Of a DNA stretch of 61,231 nucleotides, positions 31,034-39,709 are shown one piece after another. Origin of the DNA: CAYNQK01 sp964470375 (GTDB taxonomy: Bacteria; Spirochaetota; Spirochaetia; Treponematales; JBGSOB01); assembly GCA_964470375.1 (NCBI GenBank), contig CAYYCP010000009.1, positions 1 to 61,231 on the forward strand, in the 5' to 3' direction. A program made the position numbers and the translations under genes. The notes beneath the pieces are model-generated. The model searched no databases. It saw only the letters and a program-made list of their open reading frames with translations, and was not told the DNA's origin. Position 1 is the first letter of the stretch. Each line of letters begins with the position of its first letter.

Positions 31034-32980
31034 TCACGGCTTCATCTTCATGACCAATAGGGACTGATCGTCGTGCTGCCTGGCCTGGCCGACGAATTCT
31101 TGCAGGTCCTGTTTGACGGCCAAGGCTATCTCCTTGGCCGCCATGCCTGACAGCTTGACGAGCAGTTCCCCGAGCCGCTTCCTCCCGTATTGCTTTCCCT
31201 GGACGTTCATGGCTTCCACGACTCCGTCAGTATACATCACCAGGACGTCGTTGGGGCCTAGTTTGATCTTCCGCGACGCGTATTCGGTCTTTCGCTCCAC
31301 GCCGAGGGGCACGCTCTCAAGCTCGATCGTCTCAACCTTGCCGGTCGCCTTGCGGACCACCAGCAGGGGTTGCTGATTGGCGTTGGCGTACTCCACCTCA
31401 CCGGTCTCCAAGTCGGCCAAGACAAGCCCGACCGTGGCGAAATGATCCACTTCGATCTTGCCGGTGATGCCTCTATTGATCCATCCCAGCATGGTCGCCG
31501 CATCGCGGGTAGTGTTGGTGATCAGATGGAGAAGGGCTCGTAGCATGACCATGATCAGGGCCGCCTGTATGCCTTTGCCGGCCACATCCACCATCACCAG
31601 GGTGATGCGATCCTTACGCGACTGGATGATGTCGAAGTAGTCGGAGTGCACGCTGCGGGCCGGCGAAGAGAAGGAACCGAAGGACAGTCGCCCGACCTCC
31701 ACCATCTTCTTGGGAAGGAGGATGCGCTGAATGTCGTAGGCTATGCCGGCCTCTTTCTCCAAGTTCGACTTCTCGGCGGCCTCCATAGCCGACTGCAGAT
31801 TGCGGATGACGATGGCCCCGAAGTCAGCCAGCATGCGGGCGCGTTCGAATTCAAAGTCGCCGAATACCTCCTGGCCGCCCTTACGCGAGAGGGCCATGAC
31901 TCCGACCACCCGCTCGCCTAGGGAGAAGGGCGCGACGATGAGGGAGGAGAAGGCCAGAAAATCCTCATCGCCGTTTAACACCACCCGCCCGTCATGGGCG
32001 GGATCGTCCACCAGCAGGGGCTGTCCGGATTTGGCCACCTCGCCTAGGATGGATTCGCCGAGCTTGAACTGGGCGTGCTTGACATACGCCTCCACGCGGG
32101 CTTGCTTCCGCGGAAGCTCCTGGGGCAATTTGAAGCAGGGGGGGAAGCTGCCCTCGTAGGCCTTTACCGCCAGGAGATCGTCGAATTCGTCCACCATGGC
32201 TATGATGCCGCCGGTGGCCTTTGTTTCGCCCATGATGGAGCGCAGGATCAGGGTCAGGAGCTCATCCAGGTTAGCCGCGCTCTTGAAAGCTTCGCCCGAG
32301 CGCTCCATGAAGGAGTATATGGAGTCGACCGTGCTGGTGAGGTAGTCGCGCTCGCGCTGGCCCTGCTGCTCGATGAGCCTTAGGTGGAGATAGCCGAAGA
32401 CGAAGAAGGCCGCGTAGTAGGCAGGCACCACCAGGCGCTGGATCCACTCGTTGGAGTAGCCGAATCCGGCCGCCAGGGCCGTCAGCAATGCCGCCAGGGC
32501 GGCGTAGACCGGCCAGGCCTTTGCGGCCAGGCGTTGGGCGATGCTGTCAGGGGAGCGGTAGGCCAGGCTCGAGAATATTGAGAACCAGACGATGTCCAAG
32601 GCCGGCCAGGCCAGGAGAAGGGGCATATCCAGCCAGGGCAGGAAGGCGAAGACCATATTGGCGGCGAAAGCCACCAGGAATACCAGGTTCAGGACCGCCA
32701 CCAGGATGGCGTTCACCTTACGCTCGTAGAACCAAGAGAAGGCGAAGAAAATGGTGGATAGGGCCAGTATCTCGGAGACGAAGAATATCTCCTCCAGGGC
32801 GAAGGCCTGGAAGAGGATGTCGCGGAGGGCCATCAGGGCGATCACCCCGAGGAAGACGGATGAGACGTTCTCCAGCTCCCGCCGCCGGCAATACAGCACG
32901 AGCGAGATTGCCGCCGCCTCCACGAGGAGCTTGGCGAGCAGGGGGGAGGCGAGGATCGCGGCGATGCTGTCGAGACTCAT
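31034..32980 (-). CDS. membrane PP2C-type phosphatase with GAF domain (RsbU/SpoIIE-like)
   Basis: 648 residues from ATG 32980 (AAGGG upstream). About six or seven membrane helices occupy residues 5-220, followed by a coiled-coil linker, a GAF-like domain (about 240-400; ESILGEVAKSGQPLLVDDPAHDGRV) and a SpoIIE phosphatase domain (about 430-648) with metal-binding MVDVAGKGIQAALIM, VMYTDGVVEAMN and the terminal HDDQSLLVMKM. It should dephosphorylate the STAS protein in response to a membrane or ligand signal. Confidence 0.85.
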   Translation of the reverse strand: MSLDSIAAILASPLLAKLLVEAAAISLVLYCRRRELENVSSVFLGVIALMALRDILFQAFALEEIFFVSEILALSTIFFAFSWFYERKVNAILVAVLNLVFLVAFAANMVFAFLPWLDMPLLLAWPALDIVWFSIFSSLAYRSPDSIAQRLAAKAWPVYAALAALLTALAAGFGYSNEWIQRLVVPAYYAAFFVFGYLHLRLIEQQGQRERDYLTSTVDSIYSFMERSGEAFKSAANLDELLTLILRSIMGETKATGGIIAMVDEFDDLLAVKAYEGSFPPCFKLPQELPRKQARVEAYVKHAQFKLGESILGEVAKSGQPLLVDDPAHDGRVVLNGDEDFLAFSSLIVAPFSLGERVVGVMALSRKGGQEVFGDFEFERARMLADFGAIVIRNLQSAMEAAEKSNLEKEAGIAYDIQRILLPKKMVEVGRLSFGSFSSPARSVHSDYFDIIQSRKDRITLVMVDVAGKGIQAALIMVMLRALLHLITNTTRDAATMLGWINRGITGKIEVDHFATVGLVLADLETGEVEYANANQQPLLVVRKATGKVETIELESVPLGVERKTEYASRKIKLGPNDVLVMYTDGVVEAMNVQGKQYGRKRLGELLVKLSGMAAKEIALAVKQDLQEFVGQARQHDDQSLLVMKMKP

Positions 32981-33068
32981 TGCATACCCTTGACCAGAGT
33001 ATCGGCACGGAAGCGTGGAATCTCCAGCGCTGCGGTTCAATGCCCGCGCTCCGTACACAGTGCATGGA

Positions 33069-33098
33069 AGTCTAGCACCTGCGCGCTGGCAGCGTCAA
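33069..33098 (-). promoter_or_regulatory. promoter of the partner-switching operon
   Basis: Minus-strand TTGACG (33093-33098), 18 bases, TGC-TAGACT (-10 33069-33074). Leader about 80 bases. Confidence 0.5.
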
Positions 33099-33135
33099 GG
33101 TATTTTTGTATGGCGCCAATAATAAGCTCGAGGAC

Positions 33136-33164
33136 TTCACGGCAGGTCCCGCCCGTGCTAAAGT
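33136..33164 (+). promoter_or_regulatory. possible promoter of the 33235 gene
   Basis: TTCACG (33136-33141), 17 bases, TAAAGT (33159-33164) preceded by TGC. Divergent from the 33069 promoter. Confidence 0.35.
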
Positions 33165-33234
33165 GGTGCAGGCGGATGCGCTGTCCTCCGGGGAAGGCTG
33201 TCGCGATAAAGGGCCGCCGAGGGGCGAGGCCGTT

Positions 33235-36168
33235 ATGTTCTACCTATACGTTGACATACGCTTCTTCCCGCAACTCTCGCGCATCGATCCAGCCTTCATG
33301 AGCGGCCTGCTGGCCGGCTTGGACGAAGCCTTGGCGGGCGCCAACGGGAGGCCCCTCAGCAGCCAGCCTCCCCTCCTCTACGCCTTCGACGACGCGGTGC
33401 CGGGGGCGGCCCTCCAGGTCTCCCAGGCGGCCCATTCGGCCTTCGAGCGCCTGCGCTCCTCGGCCGAGCGCCTGGCCGGCTACTCGATCTGCCTGGAGCG
33501 CTTCGAGGCCGCCGATGCGGACGAGGCCATACGAGCCTTCAAGGCCATGCGCTTCCCCCCCGAGACGGCCGACTCCTTCGTGCTAGGCCCGGCGGCGCGC
33601 CCCTCTTTTGAGGAATACTTCTCGGTCTCGGACGATGCCTTCCCAGGCAAGGTGACCGACTTCACCTTCACCCACCCCCTCTCCTCCGATGAGAACCAGA
33701 CCTTCTGGGAGCGGTCCTCCCTCATGGACGCCATCCTGCGGGCGGTCGATCCAGCCCTGCGCGGCGAATCGGCCGACAAACTCATCCTCTTCGCCCTTTC
33801 CCGCCAGTGCTCCCCGGCCCGTTGCATCGAGCGCGCCCTACGCCCCTTTTCCGGCCCTTATCCGCCTGTCTTGGTGCGGCCTAGGCCGGAAGCCGCCAAC
33901 CCCTACGCCCCGGCCGTCGCGGCCCTTTCGCGGGCCGCCCTGGCCGTAGCCCACGGCCGCCTGGGTCGGACCGAGCGTGCGGCCTTCGATTCTTCCCGGT
34001 CGGCCTTCGATTACCTCGCCGCCTCGCCGCGCCAGCGCGTCATCCCGGACGAAGTAGTCCGGCGCTTTGGAGTCTTTTTGGGCCTCTTCTTGACCGGCCT
34101 GGCGCGTGACCGGCGGGCCCGGAATCACGAGCCCTTCATCTTTGTCGAGGACGCCGACCGCCTGCCGGCCTCCTGCTCCCGCCTCCTCTCCAGGATCTTC
34201 GCGGAATTCTGCGGCGAGTCCTCGCCCTTGGTCCTGATCACCTGCGAGGATCCCTCCCTGGTCTGCCTGGAGGGCTTCGTCCGGGCTGAGCTTCCGGTAG
34301 ATCTAGCCGCATCGATGGCGGACGAGGCCCGGGCTTACGCGTCCAGCCTGGCCGCCGAGGCTCCCCGGACAGCCAGTCCCGAGGATTTCGCGGCTGAGTA
34401 TCCTGACCGGCCCCTGGCCCTCTACCACGCCCTCCTCTCCGGGCGCATATCGCGTAATCCCACACGAGCCTTCCTGACGCTCCAGCCGGCTGAGCTCGTA
34501 GAGATGCTCTATACCGCCCACCTGGCCTCGGGCGTCCTGGAACGGCGCCTCCTTGACGACTTCTTCCAAGAAAGCGGCATCCGCCCGCGCACCCAGGCCA
34601 TTGCCTTCCAGCAGCTCTTCCGGATGGGCCTGGTCCTGTCAGAGGAGAGCCGCGAGCCAAGCCTTCCTGAAACGATGGTAGACATCGAAATCACACTAGG
34701 CGAGCGAGCCCGCTCGGTCCGCGAACGATTCGATTCCTTCCTGGAGCGCCAGGCCGGCCGGGGCCTCATGCGGCGCTGGCTCCCCGGACCGAGGGAACGC
34801 GCCCAGATTTCTCCCACCGCCGCCGCGGAAGCCCTGTCCTCCTCCCTCTCCGTCTGCACGGCCTGGGATGAGAGCACGGCCGCCGACTTCTCCAAGGCCA
34901 TCCGCGGCATGGCAGCCTCCGCCCCCATTTCCGGGGAGTCCACTTGCCTGGAGTCCTGGACAGCCTTTGAACGGGCCGCCCTCAAGCGCTCGCCTGAGGG
35001 CATGCGGAGCGCCCTGGCCGCCCTGGACAGGACCCACCCGGACGAAGACTGCGCCTTCCACGGCCAGCGCTTCCTCTGCCGAGCCGTCTCCTCCCTGGCC
35101 CTGGAGGGGCCCCGTGAATGCCTGCCTTGGGCGAAAAGGGCCATGATGGCCTTTCAGGCCGGGGGCGGGCGCGGGGAGGCCGCGTCCGGCCGCACCCTAG
35201 GCCTTCAAGCCCTCAGGTCCGGCCAGTTCCTGGACGCCATGGACTACCTGGGCAACTCGCGCGCAGTAGCCGGGGAGGTCGGAGATGAGCTTGAGAGCGC
35301 CCTCTCGTCCTACTACGAGGGCCTCACCTTCTATCTCTACGGTAACCTCTCACGGGCTCTGCGCCTTGCCCTTCTCAGCCGGGCTCACGCCGAGCGGGCC
35401 TTCAGACCGGATTGGGAAATTCAGGCGCGCATCCTCTCAGCCCGGATCCATCTCGACCTGGGGAGGGCCGAGAGCGCCCGAAGTGATCTTGAGACCTGTC
35501 TCTCCATAGCCCGCCTGTCGGGCGCGCCCGCCGCACCCGCCCGAGTGCGTATCCTCTTAGCCCGATCCATGGCTCGCATGGGCGAGGGCGAGGCCGCCCT
35601 CGCCGAACTGACGCGCATCCCGCCCGACCCTGAGGCCCGCCGAGTCAGGGCGGAAATCCTCTTGGGTCAGGGACGAGCCGCGGATGCCCTTGAGGAGGCC
35701 CGGGCTTCCGGCCCTGTAGAACCTTCCCGAACCTTTTTCCCCCTGTCGCCCGGCTTCTCTGGAGAGGAGGAGCTCATAGAGGACTGCGTCGCGTCGCCTC
35801 CAGGCGGCTCCTCTGTGGCCGGTCTTAGGCGGGTCGCCCTGGAGGGCTCCGCCCTCATGAGACTCGGCAGGCAGGCTGAGGCCGCCCGCATCCTGCACGG
35901 ACTTGTTCACGACCCCGGAATGCGTGAGAGCGATCCGCGCGTCCATGAGTACCTCTACCTCTTCTTCTTGGCCCTCCCCGACGATGATTCCCCCGTCCAG
36001 GAGTACGAACGCCTGGGCGACCGCGGCACAGTGCTCTCACGGGCATTCAAGCACCTCCAGCTTAAGGCCAGCCGCATCGACACCGCCGAGGACAAAAACG
36101 CCTACATGACCGATAACCCCGTGAACCGAATCCTGGCCGACACGGCCCGTACCTTCAAGTTCATATGA
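33235..36168 (+). CDS. large protein with degenerate ATPase-like core and TPR repeats
   Basis: 977 residues from ATG 33235 (GAGG five bases upstream; a frame from 33106 starts in the promoter). Middle part (about 280-400) resembles a STAND/AAA ATPase: FIFVEDADRLPASCSRLLSRIF reads as a Walker B with the usual acidic pair, then PLVLITCEDP as sensor 1. No Walker A (GxxxxGK) is present, so nucleotide binding is doubtful. Residues about 640-900 are TPR-type helical repeats. No signal peptide. It is followed by a four-base overlap with the methyltransferase gene. Role unknown; it may be a signalling scaffold. Confidence 0.6.
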   Translation: MFYLYVDIRFFPQLSRIDPAFMSGLLAGLDEALAGANGRPLSSQPPLLYAFDDAVPGAALQVSQAAHSAFERLRSSAERLAGYSICLERFEAADADEAIRAFKAMRFPPETADSFVLGPAARPSFEEYFSVSDDAFPGKVTDFTFTHPLSSDENQTFWERSSLMDAILRAVDPALRGESADKLILFALSRQCSPARCIERALRPFSGPYPPVLVRPRPEAANPYAPAVAALSRAALAVAHGRLGRTERAAFDSSRSAFDYLAASPRQRVIPDEVVRRFGVFLGLFLTGLARDRRARNHEPFIFVEDADRLPASCSRLLSRIFAEFCGESSPLVLITCEDPSLVCLEGFVRAELPVDLAASMADEARAYASSLAAEAPRTASPEDFAAEYPDRPLALYHALLSGRISRNPTRAFLTLQPAELVEMLYTAHLASGVLERRLLDDFFQESGIRPRTQAIAFQQLFRMGLVLSEESREPSLPETMVDIEITLGERARSVRERFDSFLERQAGRGLMRRWLPGPRERAQISPTAAAEALSSSLSVCTAWDESTAADFSKAIRGMAASAPISGESTCLESWTAFERAALKRSPEGMRSALAALDRTHPDEDCAFHGQRFLCRAVSSLALEGPRECLPWAKRAMMAFQAGGGRGEAASGRTLGLQALRSGQFLDAMDYLGNSRAVAGEVGDELESALSSYYEGLTFYLYGNLSRALRLALLSRAHAERAFRPDWEIQARILSARIHLDLGRAESARSDLETCLSIARLSGAPAAPARVRILLARSMARMGEGEAALAELTRIPPDPEARRVRAEILLGQGRAADALEEARASGPVEPSRTFFPLSPGFSGEEELIEDCVASPPGGSSVAGLRRVALEGSALMRLGRQAEAARILHGLVHDPGMRESDPRVHEYLYLFFLALPDDDSPVQEYERLGDRGTVLSRAFKHLQLKASRIDTAEDKNAYMTDNPVNRILADTARTFKFI

Positions 36169-37082
36169 ACCAGATCCCTGAAGGTCCTTTCGCCTGCTAC
36201 TTAGCCCCGCGCGGCCAGGAATCCAAGCTGGAGCGCGAGCTGGGCGGGGCTGACGCGGCCCTCGGGCGCCTCTTCATCAAACGCGGTGCGCCACGGATCT
36301 GCCATTGGGCACAGAATATCTGGCAGGATCCCCGTCCCCTGGCATATGCCTCCATCAGCGACGCCGCGCGGCAGCTCCGCGCCATCCAGCGTAACTGGGC
36401 GCCCTACTCCTTCCGCCTCCACCGCCGCACCGCCCTCCTGGCACAGGCCTTGCCGCCCCTATCCAGGCGGCCCCGATCCTTCCCCTTCGATGTTCCGGCC
36501 GCCCCTATGGGCTCCTTCACCCTCATAGACGAGGGGCTTCTCCTGGCCAGCCCCGCCTGCTCCAGCCCCTTCCCCAACGGCGAAATTAACTTGGAAGAGA
36601 ATAAGACCGATCCGCCCAGCCGCGCTTACCTGAAGCTCCAGGAAGCCCTGATTCTTTTGGGCCGCCGCCCGGCCCCCGGCCAGCGTTGCGTAGACGCCGG
36701 GGCCAGCCCGGGCGGCTGGACCTGGACCTTAAGGCGCATGGGCGCCCTTGTCACGGCCATAGACCGCTCAGAGCTGGCGCCCTCCCTGATGGCCGATCCA
36801 GGTGTGACCTTCGTAAGGCATTCGGCCTTCACCCTCAGGCCGCAAGAATTGGGGCCCGCGGACTGGGTTTTCTCAGACGTGATCTGCTATCCACCCAGGC
36901 TCCTGGAGTGGATCCGCGCCTGGCTGGAATCCGGCCTGTGCCGGAACTATGTATGCAGCCTCAAGATGCAGGGCGAACCAGACTGGGAAGCTATCCGCGC
37001 CTTCGCCTCCATCCCCGGCAGCCGGGTCCTCCACCTCTCGGCTAACAAGAACGAGCTGACCTGGATGCTTGCCTCAAACTGA
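36165..37082 (+). CDS. RlmM/FtsJ-like rRNA 2'-O-methyltransferase
   Basis: 305 residues. The SAM site is CVDAGASPGGWTWTL (about 182-196); PPSRAYLKLQEAL supplies the catalytic Lys region, D in VFSDVICYP and K in CSLKMQGEPD complete the K-D-K pattern. Residues 1-110 form a THUMP-like N-terminal domain. The best match by layout is RlmM, which methylates C2498 of 23S rRNA. ATGA overlap with the previous stop; 20 bases from the convergent helicase gene. Confidence 0.72.
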   Translation: MNQIPEGPFACYLAPRGQESKLERELGGADAALGRLFIKRGAPRICHWAQNIWQDPRPLAYASISDAARQLRAIQRNWAPYSFRLHRRTALLAQALPPLSRRPRSFPFDVPAAPMGSFTLIDEGLLLASPACSSPFPNGEINLEENKTDPPSRAYLKLQEALILLGRRPAPGQRCVDAGASPGGWTWTLRRMGALVTAIDRSELAPSLMADPGVTFVRHSAFTLRPQELGPADWVFSDVICYPPRLLEWIRAWLESGLCRNYVCSLKMQGEPDWEAIRAFASIPGSRVLHLSANKNELTWMLASN

Positions 37083-37101
37083 GGGCGCTTCGCGGCGGCC
37101 C

Positions 37102-39117
37102 CTAGATGGGGGCCTTGAAACGTGCGCGCATGCGGGCGAAGGCGTCCTTGACGTCGGTCTCCCGAGCCGGCTCCTCGGCCTGGACAGTCTGGATGAGCTG
37201 GGGCGGAATCTCGGCCAGGAAGGGACTGGGGGCGCAGTCCACCGTCTCTCGGGCGCGCCTCCGCTGGGCGGCCTGGGTGATGATGAGCTTGCGCTTGGCC
37301 CGGGTGATGGCCACGTAGAAGAGGCGTCGCTCCTCCTCCAGGTTGCCCTGGCCCTCCTCCAGGGAGCGCGCGTGCGGGATGATGCCGTCCTCACAGCCGG
37401 CTATGAAGACCACCTCGAATTCCAGTCCTTTGGCGGCGTGGATTGTCATCAAGTTGATCTTGCCCTCGCCGTCCTGGTCATCCAAGTCATCACGGGTCAC
37501 CAGGCTTATGCGGTTCAAGTACTCATAGAGCCCGGGCTCGAGGTTGTCCGGGTCACGCTCCCAACGCTCGATTGACTCTATCAGGCTCTCCACGTTCATG
37601 AATTTCCAACGGGCGGCCTTGTCGCTCTTCTGGTTTTCGGACAGGAGGTGGCCCCAATAGTCGATGTGTTCCACCAGGGCCCGCACCTTGGGGGCGATAG
37701 CCTTTCGCCCCAACATCTCCGCGCGGTTGTACTCGATCAAGTTGCGGAATTCCGAGAGGTCGGCCCGCTCGCGAGGTCCCACGCCGGCCTCAGGGTCGCC
37801 CTCCAGGGCGGCTATGGCGGCGTACAGGGAGCACCCCCGTCGGGCGGCCAGGGCGCCCAGCTCCTCTACGGTCTTGCGGCCTATGCCCCGGCGGGGAGTA
37901 TTGACGATCCTGAGGAAGTTCACGTCGTCGTCAGGATTGGCCACTACCCGCAGGTAAGAAACGATGTCCTTGACCTCCTTGCGCTGGAAGAAGGAAGTGC
38001 CGCCCGAGACGCGGTAGGGCAGGCCGTCCGCCAGGAAGGCCTCCTCTATGTGGCGGATGAGGGCGTTGGTCCTGAGTAGGACGCCGAACTCCTCCAGGCG
38101 CACGGATTCACTGATGCGCAGGCGTCGGATGGCGTCGGCGATGTAGGCCGCCTCTTCAGCCTCGTCACGGCACACGCACAGGTCTATCGGGCGGCCCTCG
38201 GCGTGCCCGGACCATAGGGCCTTCTCCTTGCGGTTGGCGTTGTGCGATATGACTCCGTTGGCCGCTTCCAGGATGGTCCCAGTGGAGCGGTAGTTCTGCT
38301 CCAGCTTGATTTCGACTAAGTCCGGGTAATCACGCTCGAAAGCCAGGATGTTGCCGTAGTCGGCTCCACGCCAGGAATAGATGGACTGATCGTCGTCGCC
38401 CACCACGCACACGTTGGGGCCGGCCACCAGACGCAGGAGACGGTACTGCTCGCGTGAGGTGTCCTGGAACTCATCCACCATCACGTAGCGGAAACGCCGG
38501 CGGTAGGCCTCGCGCAGCTCCTCGTCCGACTCAAGGAGCTGGACCGGCAGGACGATCAGGTCGTCGAAGTCCACTGCGTTGTAGGCCTTGAGCGAGCGCT
38601 GGTATTCCTTGTACAGGCGCTCGTGCGGAGCGGCCAAGGGATCATCCCAGCCGGCCCGCCCGGTCTTGATATCCGAGAAGAGTTTACCAAGCTCGAAGAG
38701 GTCCAGGTTTTCGGCCCGGTAGCCCAGCTCCCGCCCGGTCTCCTTGATCAGTTCGCGCCGGTCGACCTCGTCGTATATGGAGAAGCGCTCGCGGTAGCCC
38801 AGGCGCTGGATGTCGCGGCGCAGGATGTCCAGGCCGAAGGCGTGGAAGGTGGATACCGTCAGCTGTGGCAGCTTGCGCCCCATCAGCTCCCGGACCCGAG
38901 AGGCCATCTCTCGGGCGGCCTTGTTGGTGAAGGTCAGGGCCAGGATGGCCGACTGGTGGATGCCCTCGGAGAGCATGCGGGCTATGCGGAAGGTGATCAC
39001 CCGGGTCTTGCCTGAGCCGGCCCCGGCGATGATGAGAACCGGCCCATGGATGCCGCGGACGGCCCGGAGCTGTTCCGGGTTGAGCTCGGCCTCCAGTTCG
39101 GCGTCTGTGGGGAGCAT
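37102..39117 (-). CDS. UvrD/PcrA-type DNA helicase
   Basis: 671 residues, superfamily 1A, ATP-dependent 3'-5' helicase for repair and replication restart. Walker A GAGSGKT at 32-38; motif Ia LTFTNKAAREM; motif II VDEFQDT; motif III GDDDQSIYSWRGAD; motif IV QNYRST; motif V MTIHAAKGLEFEVVF; motif VI VAITRAKRKL. It is slightly shorter than PcrA. Start ATG 39117 follows the stop of the COG2426 gene by three bases, so the two are one transcript. Confidence 0.88.
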   Translation of the reverse strand: MLPTDAELEAELNPEQLRAVRGIHGPVLIIAGAGSGKTRVITFRIARMLSEGIHQSAILALTFTNKAAREMASRVRELMGRKLPQLTVSTFHAFGLDILRRDIQRLGYRERFSIYDEVDRRELIKETGRELGYRAENLDLFELGKLFSDIKTGRAGWDDPLAAPHERLYKEYQRSLKAYNAVDFDDLIVLPVQLLESDEELREAYRRRFRYVMVDEFQDTSREQYRLLRLVAGPNVCVVGDDDQSIYSWRGADYGNILAFERDYPDLVEIKLEQNYRSTGTILEAANGVISHNANRKEKALWSGHAEGRPIDLCVCRDEAEEAAYIADAIRRLRISESVRLEEFGVLLRTNALIRHIEEAFLADGLPYRVSGGTSFFQRKEVKDIVSYLRVVANPDDDVNFLRIVNTPRRGIGRKTVEELGALAARRGCSLYAAIAALEGDPEAGVGPRERADLSEFRNLIEYNRAEMLGRKAIAPKVRALVEHIDYWGHLLSENQKSDKAARWKFMNVESLIESIERWERDPDNLEPGLYEYLNRISLVTRDDLDDQDGEGKINLMTIHAAKGLEFEVVFIAGCEDGIIPHARSLEEGQGNLEEERRLFYVAITRAKRKLIITQAAQRRRARETVDCAPSPFLAEIPPQLIQTVQAEEPARETDVKDAFARMRARFKAPI

Positions 39118-39120
39118 GTC

Positions 39121-39603
39121 TCAGGCGCGCTTTATGAAGATGTCGAGGCCCTTGATGCCCAAGGCCATGATAGCGGTGACGATGATGCCGGCGACGGCGA
39201 CTCCCATGACGATGAATAAGATGGACTTGCGCCGACACATGCCCAGGATCCAGGAGCCTAGGACCCCGGTCCAGGCCCCTGTGAAAGGCAGGGGCACGGC
39301 CACGAAGGTGAAGAGACCCCAGTACCCGTATTTTTCCACCGGCCCGCTCACCCTGCGGCGGGCCCTGCCCACCAGGGAGTCGAACAGGCGCGCGTATACT
39401 TTCCAGCGGTAGAGGATGTGATGCAGGGTGTTCAGGAATATGAGGCCCAGTGGGGCTACAAGGGAGTTGACCCCTACGCAGTAGAGATAGGCCAGCCACC
39501 AGGGCGCCCCGCCCGCGGCCATGGCATATGGTATGCCGCCGCGCAACTCGGCGATAGGGAGGAGGCTCAGAAAGCCGGCCCAGATGAAGCTCTCGAGATT
39601 CAT
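39121..39603 (-). CDS. COG2426 small membrane protein
   Basis: 160 residues with four or five hydrophobic segments. The signature PIAELRGGIPYAMA near the N-terminus and the central ARRRVSGPVEKYGYWGLFTFVAVPLPFTGAWTGVLGS-type segment mark the COG2426 (Sm_multidrug_ex) family, whose transport role is unproven. TATAAT ends eight bases before the ATG and there is no Shine-Dalgarno site. First gene of a two-gene unit with the helicase. Confidence 0.8.
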   Translation of the reverse strand: MNLESFIWAGFLSLLPIAELRGGIPYAMAAGGAPWWLAYLYCVGVNSLVAPLGLIFLNTLHHILYRWKVYARLFDSLVGRARRRVSGPVEKYGYWGLFTFVAVPLPFTGAWTGVLGSWILGMCRRKSILFIVMGVAVAGIIVTAIMALGIKGLDIFIKRA

Positions 39604-39611
39604 AGGGCGGA

Positions 39612-39617
39612 ATTATA
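39612..39617 (-). promoter_or_regulatory. -10 box abutting the COG2426 start codon
   Basis: Minus-strand TATAAT, eight bases, ATG 39603. The -35 (TCCCAA at 17 bases) is poor; the preceding GC-rich stretch contains a repeated CCCGGG. Confidence 0.45.
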
Positions 39618-39671
39618 GGAGCCCGGGCCCGGGCTTGGGAATACCCTGGCGCCGGATACCACGCGGGTGCT

Positions 39672-39700
39672 TTGCCAAGGAGGCCCCGCCCTATTATGAT
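39672..39700 (+). promoter_or_regulatory. promoter of the MFS-HEAT gene, leaderless arrangement
   Basis: TTGCCA (39672-39677), 17 bases, TATGAT (39695-39700), nine bases, ATG 39710. Confidence 0.5.
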
Positions 39701-39709
39701 ATTGAAGCC

